Positions 52,312 to 60,098 are shown, numbered from the stretch's first letter. The stretch: 64,000 bases of DNA from Chryseobacterium indicum (GCF_021504595.1 NZ_JACSGT010000002.1:682001-746000); one strand, 5' to 3'. A program made the numbers and translations. The notes: generated from the sequence alone by a model not told the origin.

Positions 52312-52866
52312 TCACATAAATTCCGTTATTTCGATCTCATCGCCAACAACCATAATAATGTCTGTTTCAGAAAGAATAGATTTTAATTTGATGGCTCCTA
52401 CGCTAAGTTCATTATCCATAAGTATGGTCTGCCATACACTATTAACAAATACTTCAAAAGAAACCTGAGGATTGTAATGTATTGTTCCCCTTTGTTTTAG
52501 AAGTGTAAGCAGCTGTTTTATAAGTTCACGACAGTCGTCTATTTTCTTTTCAAAAGGCATTAATACCGTTAATACCGTACTTTGCAGATCATACAGAATA
52601 TCTGAAGCTGCTTTAATTTGTTTTTTTTTAATATTGCCTCCTCTTTCGGTACCTATTCTTGCAGCGAGAATTTTTGCTCTGAAACCTGCCAGCTCTGAAA
52701 CAGCACTAATGTTATAAGAAGAAAAGATATCTTCAGCAGATTTCAGCCAGACCAATAGCGAGTCGATAAAATAAGGATCTTTCTTTTCCAGTTTCGAAAC
52801 AATAGAAGGAAACTGGAGCAATTTCTCTTTCAGTTGTTTGATCAAAATAAATTGTGATTTTTTCAT
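52312..52866 (-). CDS. Helical protein, third gene of the DUF2589 operon
   Basis: A 184-residue, mostly helical protein with no signal peptide or membrane segment. The centre (LVWLKSAEDIFSSYNISAVSELAGFRAKILAARIGTERGG) is rich in helices; the end has alternating strands. No known family recognised. It starts 3 bp after the 229-residue gene and is followed by a terminator, so it closes the operon driven from promoter C. Confidence 0.78.
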   Translation of the reverse strand: MKKSQFILIKQLKEKLLQFPSIVSKLEKKDPYFIDSLLVWLKSAEDIFSSYNISAVSELAGFRAKILAARIGTERGGNIKKKQIKAASDILYDLQSTVLTVLMPFEKKIDDCRELIKQLLTLLKQRGTIHYNPQVSFEVFVNSVWQTILMDNELSVGAIKLKSILSETDIIMVVGDEIEITEFM

Positions 52867-52869
52867 ATT

Positions 52870-53559
52870 TTATTCGGGAATTAATGTTTCGACTATGTTA
52901 CCGTCAATATCTTCATGTCTGGACCATTCCATTCCGGATTCGGTGACACTCATTTTCGCTATAATGATACATTTGGGATCCAAATTCATCAGTTTACTTG
53001 CTTCTACAATTACCTCGTTGGGGTTATTCGGTTTGTCCTCTATCGCTTTTTTTGCTTCCTGAAACATTCGGGAATAAAGCCTTTCCTGCAGTTGATCAGG
53101 ATTTACCAATTTCCAGTTGAAGTTGGGAAGCGAAGTGCAAAGCTCTACAATATATTTAGGAATACTGTTAAAATACTTCATGTGAGCTTGAGTGACATCA
53201 GTTATATTTTCTCGTTTCATCTCTGCAATGGCGCTATTATACTGAACCTGCTTATCACTAAGAAGTGCTTTGAGCTCTTTGTCACTGTCTGTATCAGAAG
53301 GATCGTAATCTGTTTTGGCTACTTTTAAAATTTCGTCATAGGTAAACTCCGCGAAAGATAAAACCGGTGATGCCGGTGCTTTTGCAAAAGGAACTGTAAG
53401 TTCTACTGTTCCTACCTTCATTCTTGGAACAGAGAAATGTTTTAGCAAATCGTCCTGAGCATATTCTTTCGCAATCTCTAATGTTTGTATATCTGCCATT
53501 TTTCTGGCTGCGGTAATTTCTGATACAATTCCGCCTAAATATTCTTTTAATGTCGGCAT
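52870..53559 (-). CDS. DUF2589-operon partner protein, 229 aa
   Basis: A 229-residue soluble protein. The start MPTLKEYLGGIVSEITAARKMADIQTLEIAKEYAQDDLLKHFSVPRMKVGTVELTVPFA resembles the protein usually encoded beside DUF2589 genes, with an IA-x2-Y-x4-LL-x4-VPR pattern. The C-terminus is EGMEWSRHEDIDGNIVETLIPE-like and acidic. No catalytic motif is seen. It lies 75 bp downstream of the DUF2589 gene, separated by a hairpin, and 3 bp before the next gene. Confidence 0.7.
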   Translation of the reverse strand: MPTLKEYLGGIVSEITAARKMADIQTLEIAKEYAQDDLLKHFSVPRMKVGTVELTVPFAKAPASPVLSFAEFTYDEILKVAKTDYDPSDTDSDKELKALLSDKQVQYNSAIAEMKRENITDVTQAHMKYFNSIPKYIVELCTSLPNFNWKLVNPDQLQERLYSRMFQEAKKAIEDKPNNPNEVIVEASKLMNLDPKCIIIAKMSVTESGMEWSRHEDIDGNIVETLIPE

Positions 53560-53599
53560 AATAAGTTAGTTTTTAATATTAAAAAAAAATGAAGCAAAA

Positions 53600-53623
53600 G
53601 GATGGCTGCCAAAGCAACCACCC
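53600..53623 (-). terminator. Attenuator-like hairpin within the DUF2589 operon
   Basis: GGATGGCTGC (53600-53609) and GCAACCACCC (53614-53623) pair with G-U pairs around a 4-nt loop; on the minus strand a run of nine Ts follows about 10 nt later. Placed between the first and second genes, it may cut expression of the second and third relative to the first. Confidence 0.5.
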
Positions 53624-53634
53624 TGAAATTTAAA

Positions 53635-54291
53635 TTAAACAGCGGCAATACTGTCTTCCAGCATATCCATAATTCTTGAAAGACCAGCAGGCAGTTCATC
53701 GTTTACAGCTCTTACATGTACACCCAAAGTGTATGTTCTTTCTGTAGTTGAAGTACTTGAAGTCGTCTTCTTGTAAGAAGCGGATGCATTGAATTTTACT
53801 TTCCAGAATTTTGCGCTGATAGAAGCATTTCCTGAGAATTCGCTAGATACATTTTGCGTTTCTACTGAATTCAATTTCGCATTAAAATCAATAGTCACTT
53901 CATCAATTCTCAAAGCCGGAATCGTAAGCATCGTAAGGAAAGGAACTTTTAAATTTACGGCTGATTTTAGAAATTGTTGAGATACATTAATGGTAGCAGG
54001 TATAGCGGTTGCAGAAGCTTCTACTCTTCCTGCATCTTTCAGGTCCTGAAGTGTTTTACCATAATCCGGGTTGGGTAGAGATTTTTCATAATTAAAATCT
54101 ACATATCTCAACTGAGAGGGTATTGCGGGAGTACTTCCTGCAGCGGGAACTGCAGGGGTAAAGCCTACTTCTTTAATGAAATTAACTTGGGAAATCGAAG
54201 CGTCGTGTTGTGCTTTTACTGCAGCCTGCAAAGGACCACCAATGTAAACACTAAAATCTAAACTGTTTAATTCTTGTACTAAATTTGCCAT
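53635..54291 (-). CDS. DUF2589-family protein
   Basis: A 218-residue protein with all DUF2589 landmarks: YIGGPLQAAVKAQHDASISQVNFIKEVGF near the start, VDFNY, then VPFLTMLTIPALRIDEVTIDFNAKL in the centre (about 113-140), a Ser/Thr-rich stretch (SYKKTTSSTSTTERTYTLGVHVRAVND) and a C-terminal LPAGLSRIMDMLEDSIAAV. No signal peptide. The function of the family is not established. The Ala/Pro-rich insert near 48-60 is low-complexity. It is the first gene of operon C, with a 250-nt leader from promoter C. Confidence 0.85.
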   Translation of the reverse strand: MANLVQELNSLDFSVYIGGPLQAAVKAQHDASISQVNFIKEVGFTPAVPAAGSTPAIPSQLRYVDFNYEKSLPNPDYGKTLQDLKDAGRVEASATAIPATINVSQQFLKSAVNLKVPFLTMLTIPALRIDEVTIDFNAKLNSVETQNVSSEFSGNASISAKFWKVKFNASASYKKTTSSTSTTERTYTLGVHVRAVNDELPAGLSRIMDMLEDSIAAV

Positions 54292-54608
54292 AATTTGTGA
54301 ATGGTTTTAAAATGTTAATAATAATTGAAATATAGTTAGTGCTAGCAAACTAATCTTATTTTGAACATAGTCTTATCCTATCCAGTGAGAAAACTGAATG
54401 ATTCTTTGTAGTAAAAAAAGCTGGATGGATTAAAGAGAAAGAATTCTGAAGATCATCCTTTCAGAACTGAAAGTGTAATTATTAATATTCTTTTTGTATT
54501 AAAATTTTCATCGTTGTAAGTTTTTAGATTATTGTTTTTAATTTCTGGAGTAAAGATATTTATCCAAAGCGTCAAAACTCGACGTATTTTTAATTATTTT
54601 CTAAAAAA
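54292..54608. other. Long leader of the DUF2589 operon (317 bp)
   Basis: Between the DUF2589 start and the next gene upstream. Promoter C lies at 54551-54584, leaving about 250 nt of untranslated leader. It contains two very short minus-strand ORFs (8 codons each) and no large hairpin that I can support. Confidence 0.5.
54551..54584 (-). promoter_or_regulatory. Regulon operator/promoter C (DUF2589 operon)
   Basis: Plus-strand CGTCAA-AAC-TCGACG (54570-54584) is an inverted repeat with one mismatch. CAA (54573-54575) is 14 nt from TAAAGATA (54551-54558), read on the minus strand as TATCTTTA, one base off the -7 consensus. Confidence 0.8.
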
Positions 54609-54827
54609 TTAAAAATTTTCTGAAATATATTTTCTGATGAATACAAAAAACAGAATAGTAAAAACAAAAGCAGCGATTACCGAACATATTACATTTTCAA
54701 TCGGCATATATGGATGTCCATCTTTTGTGACCGGAGGATTGAAGTAGTCTAACAAAAAATAAAAAATAAAACAGCCTGCAATAAAAGATAGGATATTGAG
54801 AATAATAAATGTGAATATTGTTTTCAT
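54609..54827 (-). CDS. Small two-TM membrane protein (holin-like size and topology)
   Basis: A 72-residue protein with two hydrophobic segments (about 4-29 and 47-66) separated by a short polar loop NPPVTKDGHPYMP, and a basic C-terminus. It lies 62 bp downstream of the patatin gene and is probably in the same transcript from promoter D. Size and topology would suit a holin or immunity protein, but no homology was recognised, so this is only a shape-based remark. Confidence 0.65.
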   Translation of the reverse strand: MKTIFTFIILNILSFIAGCFIFYFLLDYFNPPVTKDGHPYMPIENVICSVIAAFVFTILFFVFIRKYISENF

Positions 54828-54889
54828 GGTTGATTATTGTTTAAATATAATTAAAAAAGCTTATATAGATGTTTTATAAGGTATATAGC

Positions 54890-55927
54890 TTATATTTTGT
54901 TTTTAATGAGTTTTTGAACAATCTGATTTAAGATCTCTCTGTTATCATCAATATAGCTTAATCCGGCTTGTATCAGATTTTCAATATTAGATCTTTTTAC
55001 ATTATCCATTGCAGGAGAAGCATTTTTTAAAGAAGGATTAAGTCTGTAATAATTTTTCTGATTTCTCAGTCCTAAAGTCTGGAACATCTGACAAAGCTGA
55101 TAGTCTACTGTTTCTGCATTGGCAGACATCAAAATATCGATTATTGGATTTACCCAGCCTATTTTCCCGGATTTTTCCAGTTTTTTAAAAGAATATGATC
55201 TCGCTTCGATTCCCGTTCCGATAGAAATAACAATCATATCATTTACGCTTGGATGATTGGCTTTCTGATGATTTTTCAGAACTTCCGCAAACGGAATTTT
55301 TCTTGCTTCTGCGTAGGCGCACAAAGCCGGATTATTAGCAAACATTCCGCCATCAATTAAACTGAAAATTTGCCCGTACATCGATTTTATCTGAACCGGG
55401 CTGAAATACGTCGGAGCTGCAGAAGTAGCTCTGCACACGTCTTTTACATAAAAATTATCTGTACTTAAACTGGCTTTCCAAGAATTGAAAAGTTTTGCTC
55501 TTCGGTTTTCTATATCGTAACTGGTTATTAAACAAGGTTTTATTAGCTCTTTTAATTCTAAATTTCCAAAAAAATCATTCAGATTTTTTTCAAGTGCTTC
55601 CTGAGAAATTTTTTCGTTCAGAAGTCCGAAAGGATTTACCAAACGTTCCCAAAAAGAAACCTGAAATATGTCACCACCTTTTTCAGCATATAATTCTAAT
55701 CCTTTTTGGATAGAATATTTTGCTTTCCGGTGTTCATCGGGGCAAAGAATAATAGAAGCAATCAGTCCGCCGGTGCTGCTCCCCGCAACAAAGTCGAAAT
55801 AATCACCAAGTCTAGCGCTTGGCTTGTCATGAATCTGAAGCTGCTCTTCTATGTAACGCAGAATAATGCAGGTGATAATTCCTCTGATTCCGCCTCCGTC
55901 CAAAGAAAGAATGGTTGTTTTTTTCAT
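54890..55927 (-). CDS. Patatin-like phospholipase
   Basis: A 345-residue lipid acyl hydrolase. The oxyanion-hole motif DGGGIRG is at residues 10-16, the nucleophile elbow GSSTG at 49-53 (Ser51) and the catalytic Asp in LIDGGMFANNP. There is no signal peptide, so it would act from the cytoplasm on the inner membrane. Patatins of this type are effectors of several anti-phage systems. The ATG at 55927 is preferred to a TTG at 55972. A 12-bp hairpin (55974-56012) lies in the leader. Confidence 0.93.
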   Translation of the reverse strand: MKKTTILSLDGGGIRGIITCIILRYIEEQLQIHDKPSARLGDYFDFVAGSSTGGLIASIILCPDEHRKAKYSIQKGLELYAEKGGDIFQVSFWERLVNPFGLLNEKISQEALEKNLNDFFGNLELKELIKPCLITSYDIENRRAKLFNSWKASLSTDNFYVKDVCRATSAAPTYFSPVQIKSMYGQIFSLIDGGMFANNPALCAYAEARKIPFAEVLKNHQKANHPSVNDMIVISIGTGIEARSYSFKKLEKSGKIGWVNPIIDILMSANAETVDYQLCQMFQTLGLRNQKNYYRLNPSLKNASPAMDNVKRSNIENLIQAGLSYIDDNREILNQIVQKLIKNKI

Positions 55928-55973
55928 ATGATTTTTCTCTTTTTTGAAGAAACATTTAACAATTTTAGACAAG

Positions 55974-56012
55974 TAAAACCAATAGATTCAGGAGAAATAA
56001 CTATTGGTTTTA
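55974..56012. promoter_or_regulatory. Leader hairpin upstream of the patatin gene
   Basis: TAAAACCAATAG (55974-55985) and its exact complement (56001-56012) form a 12-bp stem with a 15-nt loop, between promoter D and the patatin ATG. It lacks a good T run on either side and so may be a leader structure rather than a terminator. Confidence 0.5.
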
Positions 56013-56051
56013 GCTTGATATAATGATTGTCTTAGTGTTATCTTACTGAAG

Positions 56052-56085
56052 CAAAGATAGATCGGGGAAGCGACAAAACTTGACG
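56052..56085 (-). promoter_or_regulatory. Regulon operator/promoter D (patatin operon)
   Basis: Plus-strand CGACAA-AAC-TTGACG (56071-56085) is an inverted repeat with one mismatch. CAA (56074-56076) is 14 nt from CAAAGATA (56052-56059), the perfect minus-strand -7 box TATCTTTG. Confidence 0.85.
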
Positions 56086-56115
56086 TATTAAAAATAATTT
56101 TCAAATAAATGAGAA

Positions 56116-56616
56116 TTAAAGTATGACGTAGTTTTCTTTATCTCTGGGCATTTTAGAAAGTGTTCTCCATGATGATTTTACCAATCCTTTCTTTGTTACA
56201 ATATTTTTCTTTTCGAAATGCGGAAGATCTTTAAAGGTTTTCCAGTTTCCGCCCCAGTCCCATCCGTACTTTGCGAAAATTTTTACGCACTCGTACCAGT
56301 CGGCAACCTGATCATTATCCCAGTCTTTGGCGGTATCCCAACTTGCCGTTGTTCCGTCAATTACCAGACAGATATCTACAGCCAATCCGTAATTATGGAT
56401 GCTTTGTCCTGCTTTTGCATTGGTTACTTTTTTTCCTGAAGTAATTCTTCCGATGGCATAAAGTTTTTCCTGCTCTTCAAAGCTCCTTAAACCTTGTGTA
56501 ATTCGTACTTTTGCTCTGCCCGTTAATGCTTTGTCGCATTCATCGATTATCTTCTTTACTTCCTCTCTTACATAAGGGTGAAGTTTTTCAATTCTCTGTA
56601 AAGTTGCTTTATCCAT
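56116..56616 (-). CDS. M15-family peptidase (VanY/endolysin-like)
   Basis: A 166-residue peptidase with no signal peptide. The zinc site is the SxHxxGxAxD block SIHNYGLAVDI, with the C-terminal LPHFE. The opening LHPYVREEVKKIIDECDKAL and RITQGLRSFEEQEKLYAIGR are typical of L-Ala-D-Glu/D-Ala-D-Ala peptidases, including phage endolysins. Lacking a signal it would need a holin or lysis to reach the wall. The ATG at 56616 is preferred to a TTG at 56622. Operator E lies just upstream. Confidence 0.9.
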   Translation of the reverse strand: MDKATLQRIEKLHPYVREEVKKIIDECDKALTGRAKVRITQGLRSFEEQEKLYAIGRITSGKKVTNAKAGQSIHNYGLAVDICLVIDGTTASWDTAKDWDNDQVADWYECVKIFAKYGWDWGGNWKTFKDLPHFEKKNIVTKKGLVKSSWRTLSKMPRDKENYVIL

Positions 56617-56644
56617 TATCAAATATTTTTATGATTTTGAAATA

Positions 56645-56678
56645 CAAAGCTATACACTGACAGCGCCAAAACTTGACG
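56645..56678 (-). promoter_or_regulatory. Regulon operator/promoter E (M15 peptidase gene)
   Basis: Plus-strand CGCCAA-AAC-TTGACG (56664-56678) is an inverted repeat with one mismatch. CAA (56667-56669) is 14 nt from CAAAGCTA (56645-56652), minus-strand -7 box TAGCTTTG. The start codon is about 28 nt downstream of the box. Confidence 0.83.
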
Positions 56679-57207
56679 TGTTTTTATGAATTTTGGGTTA
56701 AATGAATAATGATAGGATAACTTTTATTAACCGGAAGATTAACAAGCAAATCTGGATTTTTTGGAAAATAATAACAATAGAATTATGCTTAAAAAGAGTC
56801 AGCTGTATATTGAGAGTGGACAGAAAATTAATGCATTATCACATTATATGATGTAATATTGAAGCTACTTAAAAGATTTATATCTGAATAAATTATTTAA
56901 TGATGGGCGCGAATATTGTGGAAAAAATGAAAGTCTTGAATAGAATGAAATTCAGAAAGAATATAGTATGCAGAATGTTTTGAATCCTGATTTTATAACA
57001 GAATGTTTAAAGACTAATACAGAAAAAAGTTCGAGATTTTAATGTAAAATAGAGTCAAATCACATTATCTGCCATTTCTATTTTGAGCTTGAAAAATAAT
57101 TGTTTGCTTAAAAAACTTAAACTATGTGTTAAAATTAAGCGTTAGGATTGCTGAAAGATACTTAGATTGTTTTTATCTGCTTCTGAAATTCTTTATCCCA
57201 TAAAAAA
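56679..57207. other. Gene-poor stretch with a possible gene remnant
   Basis: No intact gene is visible between operator E and the 3' structure at 57208. The region is very AT-rich. A possible decayed reading frame is noted at 56784-57042. The rest holds nothing I can support. Confidence 0.5.
56784..57042 (+). pseudogene. Possible decayed ORF
   Basis: An ATG at 56784 opens 23 codons ending near 56855. After a frame change, the frame through 56881 stays open except for one TAG in the middle, up to a TAA at 57040. The residues are not low-complexity (for example YLNKLFNDGREYCGKNESLE before the internal stop). This pattern suggests a small gene broken by a frameshift and a nonsense change, but no family was recognised and chance is possible. 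Confidence 0.25.
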
Positions 57208-57291
57208 GTCTTCAGGATGATAAGAATATAAGATCTGTTTTCAGGTTTCAAAGGAAACCGCAGATACATTTATTCTAAACATCCTGAAGAC
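57208..57291 (-). terminator. Large structured 3' end of the secreted-paralogue operon
   Basis: GTCTTCAGGATG (57208-57219) and its exact complement (57280-57291) enclose 60 nt, which hold a further GGTTTC...GAAACC hairpin and a small ATCTG/CAGAT stem. On the minus strand the outer stem is followed by six Ts. It lies about 70 bp after the stop of the minus-strand gene ending at 57360. Confidence 0.7.
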
Positions 57292-57359
57292 GGGATGGCA
57301 GCCTATAATAGCGAGAAACATTGTATCTTACCATTATATTTACTGGCTGTACCTCTGTA

Positions 57360-58649
57360 TTATCTTAAAGGTAGTGCTGTAATACTTAAGTTATCATTAG
57401 CAGAACTACCTAAAGTAGCCGCAAAACCTGTTCCTCCTGTAGCATCTGTAAGCCTTCCTACCAACTGTACTGTGTAAGTTCCCGGAATTAATGCTAAGGC
57501 GACATTGGGAGTCATGTTAAAAATTCCTGAGGTTGCATTTGTAGTTCCACGATACAATCCACTGCTAGGACCGTATGGGGTGCTAGTTGCCAATGTGGAT
57601 CCCGCAGGAAGAGATGTAAATTGCCAATAAGAACGGTAAAGTTTAGACACGGTAGCGTCATTAACGCCGGGGGTAGTCATAATACATCCTACACTGGCTT
57701 TAAAAGTAACCAAAGAAGGCTTCGTAAGGGTAAATGTAGCAGTATAAAGAGTGGTATTCACACTTCCTCCTGCCGGAACCGTAATTGTTGCTGTAGTGGC
57801 AAGGGCATCTGTACCATCTGCTCCTGCAACAATGTTTATATCATTGATATTTAAAGGTCTTCTCCATGCAGTACCATCATTGACGTATTTTCCCGGATAT
57901 ACTTCCTGCCCCGTAGTGGACGTATTCGTAGCAGTATTGTAGACTTCCATTCCTGCTACATGGGCAGAGAGTGGAGAGGCATTGTTGGTTGCGGATAATG
58001 TCACTCTTGGGAGCAGCAGGCCTTTGCTGGTAGAAGTAACATCTAATGCCGCGTTGGTGTTAGGTGCTGCTGTACCTATCCCCACTTCATGATTGACTGC
58101 ATCTACAGAAAATGTGGTGCCGTCTACTGAGAATCCATTTGTTGCTGTTGAGGTAAACGCGAGTGTATTAGCTCCCTGTGTTACCGTTCTGTTTGCAGTA
58201 AGAGTTCCGTTCGCAGTATAAAGATTAGAGACATTTACAGAAGTACCCGCGACTCCGTTTACTGTAGTTACCAAGCTGTTATTATTTCCCGTAAGTACTG
58301 TGGTGTTAGCTACGGTATTTACTGAGGGTGCAGTAGCAGCTGTTCCATTTACTGTACTTGTAATAGTATTGGTAGTATTAGTAAGTGTATTCGTGGTAAT
58401 TGGCGTAATTGAAACTGTTGTCCAGCTGGGAGCCGTTCCGGCTCCGCCGGAGGTAAGAACCTGCCCTGCTGTTCCCGCATTTCCGGCTGTAGAGGCATTA
58501 CCTCCTACATTAATTTCGTTTGTGACCTGCAGAGAACCATTAACATGGAGATTTTTTTGAGGGGTGGTTGTATTCACGCCTACGTTTCCTGTCTGTGCAT
58601 ATATGAATGTTCCGAGAACACAAGTATATGCTATAATTATCTTTTTCAT
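57360..58649 (-). CDS. Secreted repeat-rich surface protein, paralogue 2
   Basis: A 429-residue protein with a signal peptide (about 1-18, ending YAQ). It opens TGNVGVNTTTPQKNLHVNGSL, a start seen on tail-fibre-like and surface proteins of Bacteroidota. A long Thr/Asn/Val/Gly-rich centre (about 30-260) suggests a beta-helical or fibrous stalk. The C-terminal domain (about 280-429) is beta-rich (TLTKPSLVTFKASVG and GTYTVQLVGRLTDATGG). It is a close tandem paralogue of the gene at 58731. Confidence 0.85.
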   Translation of the reverse strand: MKKIIIAYTCVLGTFIYAQTGNVGVNTTTPQKNLHVNGSLQVTNEINVGGNASTAGNAGTAGQVLTSGGAGTAPSWTTVSITPITTNTLTNTTNTITSTVNGTAATAPSVNTVANTTVLTGNNNSLVTTVNGVAGTSVNVSNLYTANGTLTANRTVTQGANTLAFTSTATNGFSVDGTTFSVDAVNHEVGIGTAAPNTNAALDVTSTSKGLLLPRVTLSATNNASPLSAHVAGMEVYNTATNTSTTGQEVYPGKYVNDGTAWRRPLNINDINIVAGADGTDALATTATITVPAGGSVNTTLYTATFTLTKPSLVTFKASVGCIMTTPGVNDATVSKLYRSYWQFTSLPAGSTLATSTPYGPSSGLYRGTTNATSGIFNMTPNVALALIPGTYTVQLVGRLTDATGGTGFAATLGSSANDNLSITALPLR

Positions 58650-58730
58650 TTCTTTAGATTTTTAGTAAGACATAGAAGTTACGGTTATCGTATTCTATTA
58701 TTTATGGTAGATAACCTAAATTAGATACGA

Positions 58731-60017
58731 TTATTTTATAGGTACCGCTGTTATGCTTACATTGTCATTGCTTCCGGCTCCAAAATTTGCGGTAAAGCCG
58801 GTTCCGCTTGGACCATCTCCTGCTCTTCCCGTTAATTGTACCGTATACGTTCCGGCAATGAGTCTCAGAGTTACACTAGGGGTAGCTTCAAAAATTCCTG
58901 ATGTGGCATTTGTAGCTCCATAATATAATGCACTGCTTGGACCATATGGCGTTGCCGTTGCCAGTGTAGAACCTGCCGGAAGCGATGTGAACTCCCAAAA
59001 TGAACGATATATTTTAGATACTGTGGTATCAGTGGTATTGCTAAGCATTCTGAATGAAACACTGGCACTGAAAGTAACTAAAGAAGGTTTAGTAAGGGTA
59101 AATGTGTTGGTATAGATGGCAGTATTCACAACTCCTCCTGCCGGAACCGTAATCGTTGATGTAGTGGCAATGGCATCGGTGCCATCTGCTCCTGCAATAA
59201 CATTAACATCACCGGAATTTAAAGTTCTTCCCCAGGTAGTTCCGTTATTTACATATTCTCCAGGGTATACTTCCTGTCCGGAAGTGGCAGTATTCGTAGC
59301 AGTGTTATAAACCTCCATTCCTGCTACATTCGCAGAAAGCGGAGACGCACTGTTAAGAGCTGATAATGTAAGTCTTGGGATTAATAACCCTTTGATAGTA
59401 GAAGTAAGATCTAATACCGCATTGGTATTGGGTGCTGCTGTACCTATCCCCACTTCATGATTGGCCGCATCTACAGAAAATGTGGTGCCGTCTACTGAGA
59501 ATCCATTCGTTGCTGTTGAGGTAAATGCGAGTGTATTAGCTCCCTGTGTAACCGTTCTGTTTGCAGTAAGGGTTCCGTTTGCAGTGTAAAGGTTAGGGAC
59601 GTTTACAGAAGTACTCGCAACTCCGTTTACTGTAGTTACCAAGCTGTTGTTGTTTCCTGTAAGTACCGTGGTGTTAGCTACAGTATTTACTGCGGGTGCA
59701 GTTGCAACTAATCCATTTACTGTGCTGGTAATAGTATTGGTAGTATTGGTAAGTGTGTTGGTTGTAGAACCGGCTCCAGGAACTGTTGCCCAGGTGGGAG
59801 CTGTTCCGGCTCCGCCAGAGGTAAGAACCTGTCCTGCTGTACCGGCACTTCCTGCTGTAGAGGAATTGCCCCCTACATTTATTTCGTTTGTAACTTGTAG
59901 AGAACCGTTAACGTGTAAGGTTTTTTGAGGAGTAGTAGTATTTACTCCGATATTTCCTGTCTGTGCACTGATTGCAGAGGCAAAAAATAAAAATATAATG
60001 GTAGATGATATCTTCAT
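58731..60017 (-). CDS. Secreted repeat-rich surface protein, paralogue 1
   Basis: A 428-residue protein of the same build as its neighbour, with signal peptide ending ISAQ, the TGNIGVNTTTPQKTLHVNGSL start, the fibrous centre and the C-terminal beta domain. Much of residues 20-250 differs from the neighbour at only a few positions, while the C-terminal domain is more divergent. The 81-bp gap to the paralogue downstream has no strong terminator, so they may be cotranscribed. A third, more distant member starts at 63476. Confidence 0.85.
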   Translation of the reverse strand: MKISSTIIFLFFASAISAQTGNIGVNTTTPQKTLHVNGSLQVTNEINVGGNSSTAGSAGTAGQVLTSGGAGTAPTWATVPGAGSTTNTLTNTTNTITSTVNGLVATAPAVNTVANTTVLTGNNNSLVTTVNGVASTSVNVPNLYTANGTLTANRTVTQGANTLAFTSTATNGFSVDGTTFSVDAANHEVGIGTAAPNTNAVLDLTSTIKGLLIPRLTLSALNSASPLSANVAGMEVYNTATNTATSGQEVYPGEYVNNGTTWGRTLNSGDVNVIAGADGTDAIATTSTITVPAGGVVNTAIYTNTFTLTKPSLVTFSASVSFRMLSNTTDTTVSKIYRSFWEFTSLPAGSTLATATPYGPSSALYYGATNATSGIFEATPSVTLRLIAGTYTVQLTGRAGDGPSGTGFTANFGAGSNDNVSITAVPIK

Positions 60018-60098
60018 TTTAGTAAAATTAAATAGGTTGTATGCTTTATTTGAATATTCAAAATAGTCTGATGGCCCAAAATTAAAGCCATTGGATAA

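Noticed and set aside
54890..55927. CBASS with the patatin as CapV effector
   Set aside because: No CD-NTase, HORMA, TRIP13 or ubiquitin-like accessory gene lies nearby.
51117..56616. Prophage or tailocin
   Set aside because: No terminase, portal, capsid, sheath, tube, baseplate or integrase gene is present; only single lysis-like and fibre-like features are seen.
57621..59928. Several plus-strand frames opposite the surface-protein paralogues
   Set aside because: They arise from the biased Thr/Val/Gly codons of the minus-strand genes; no start signals or motifs.
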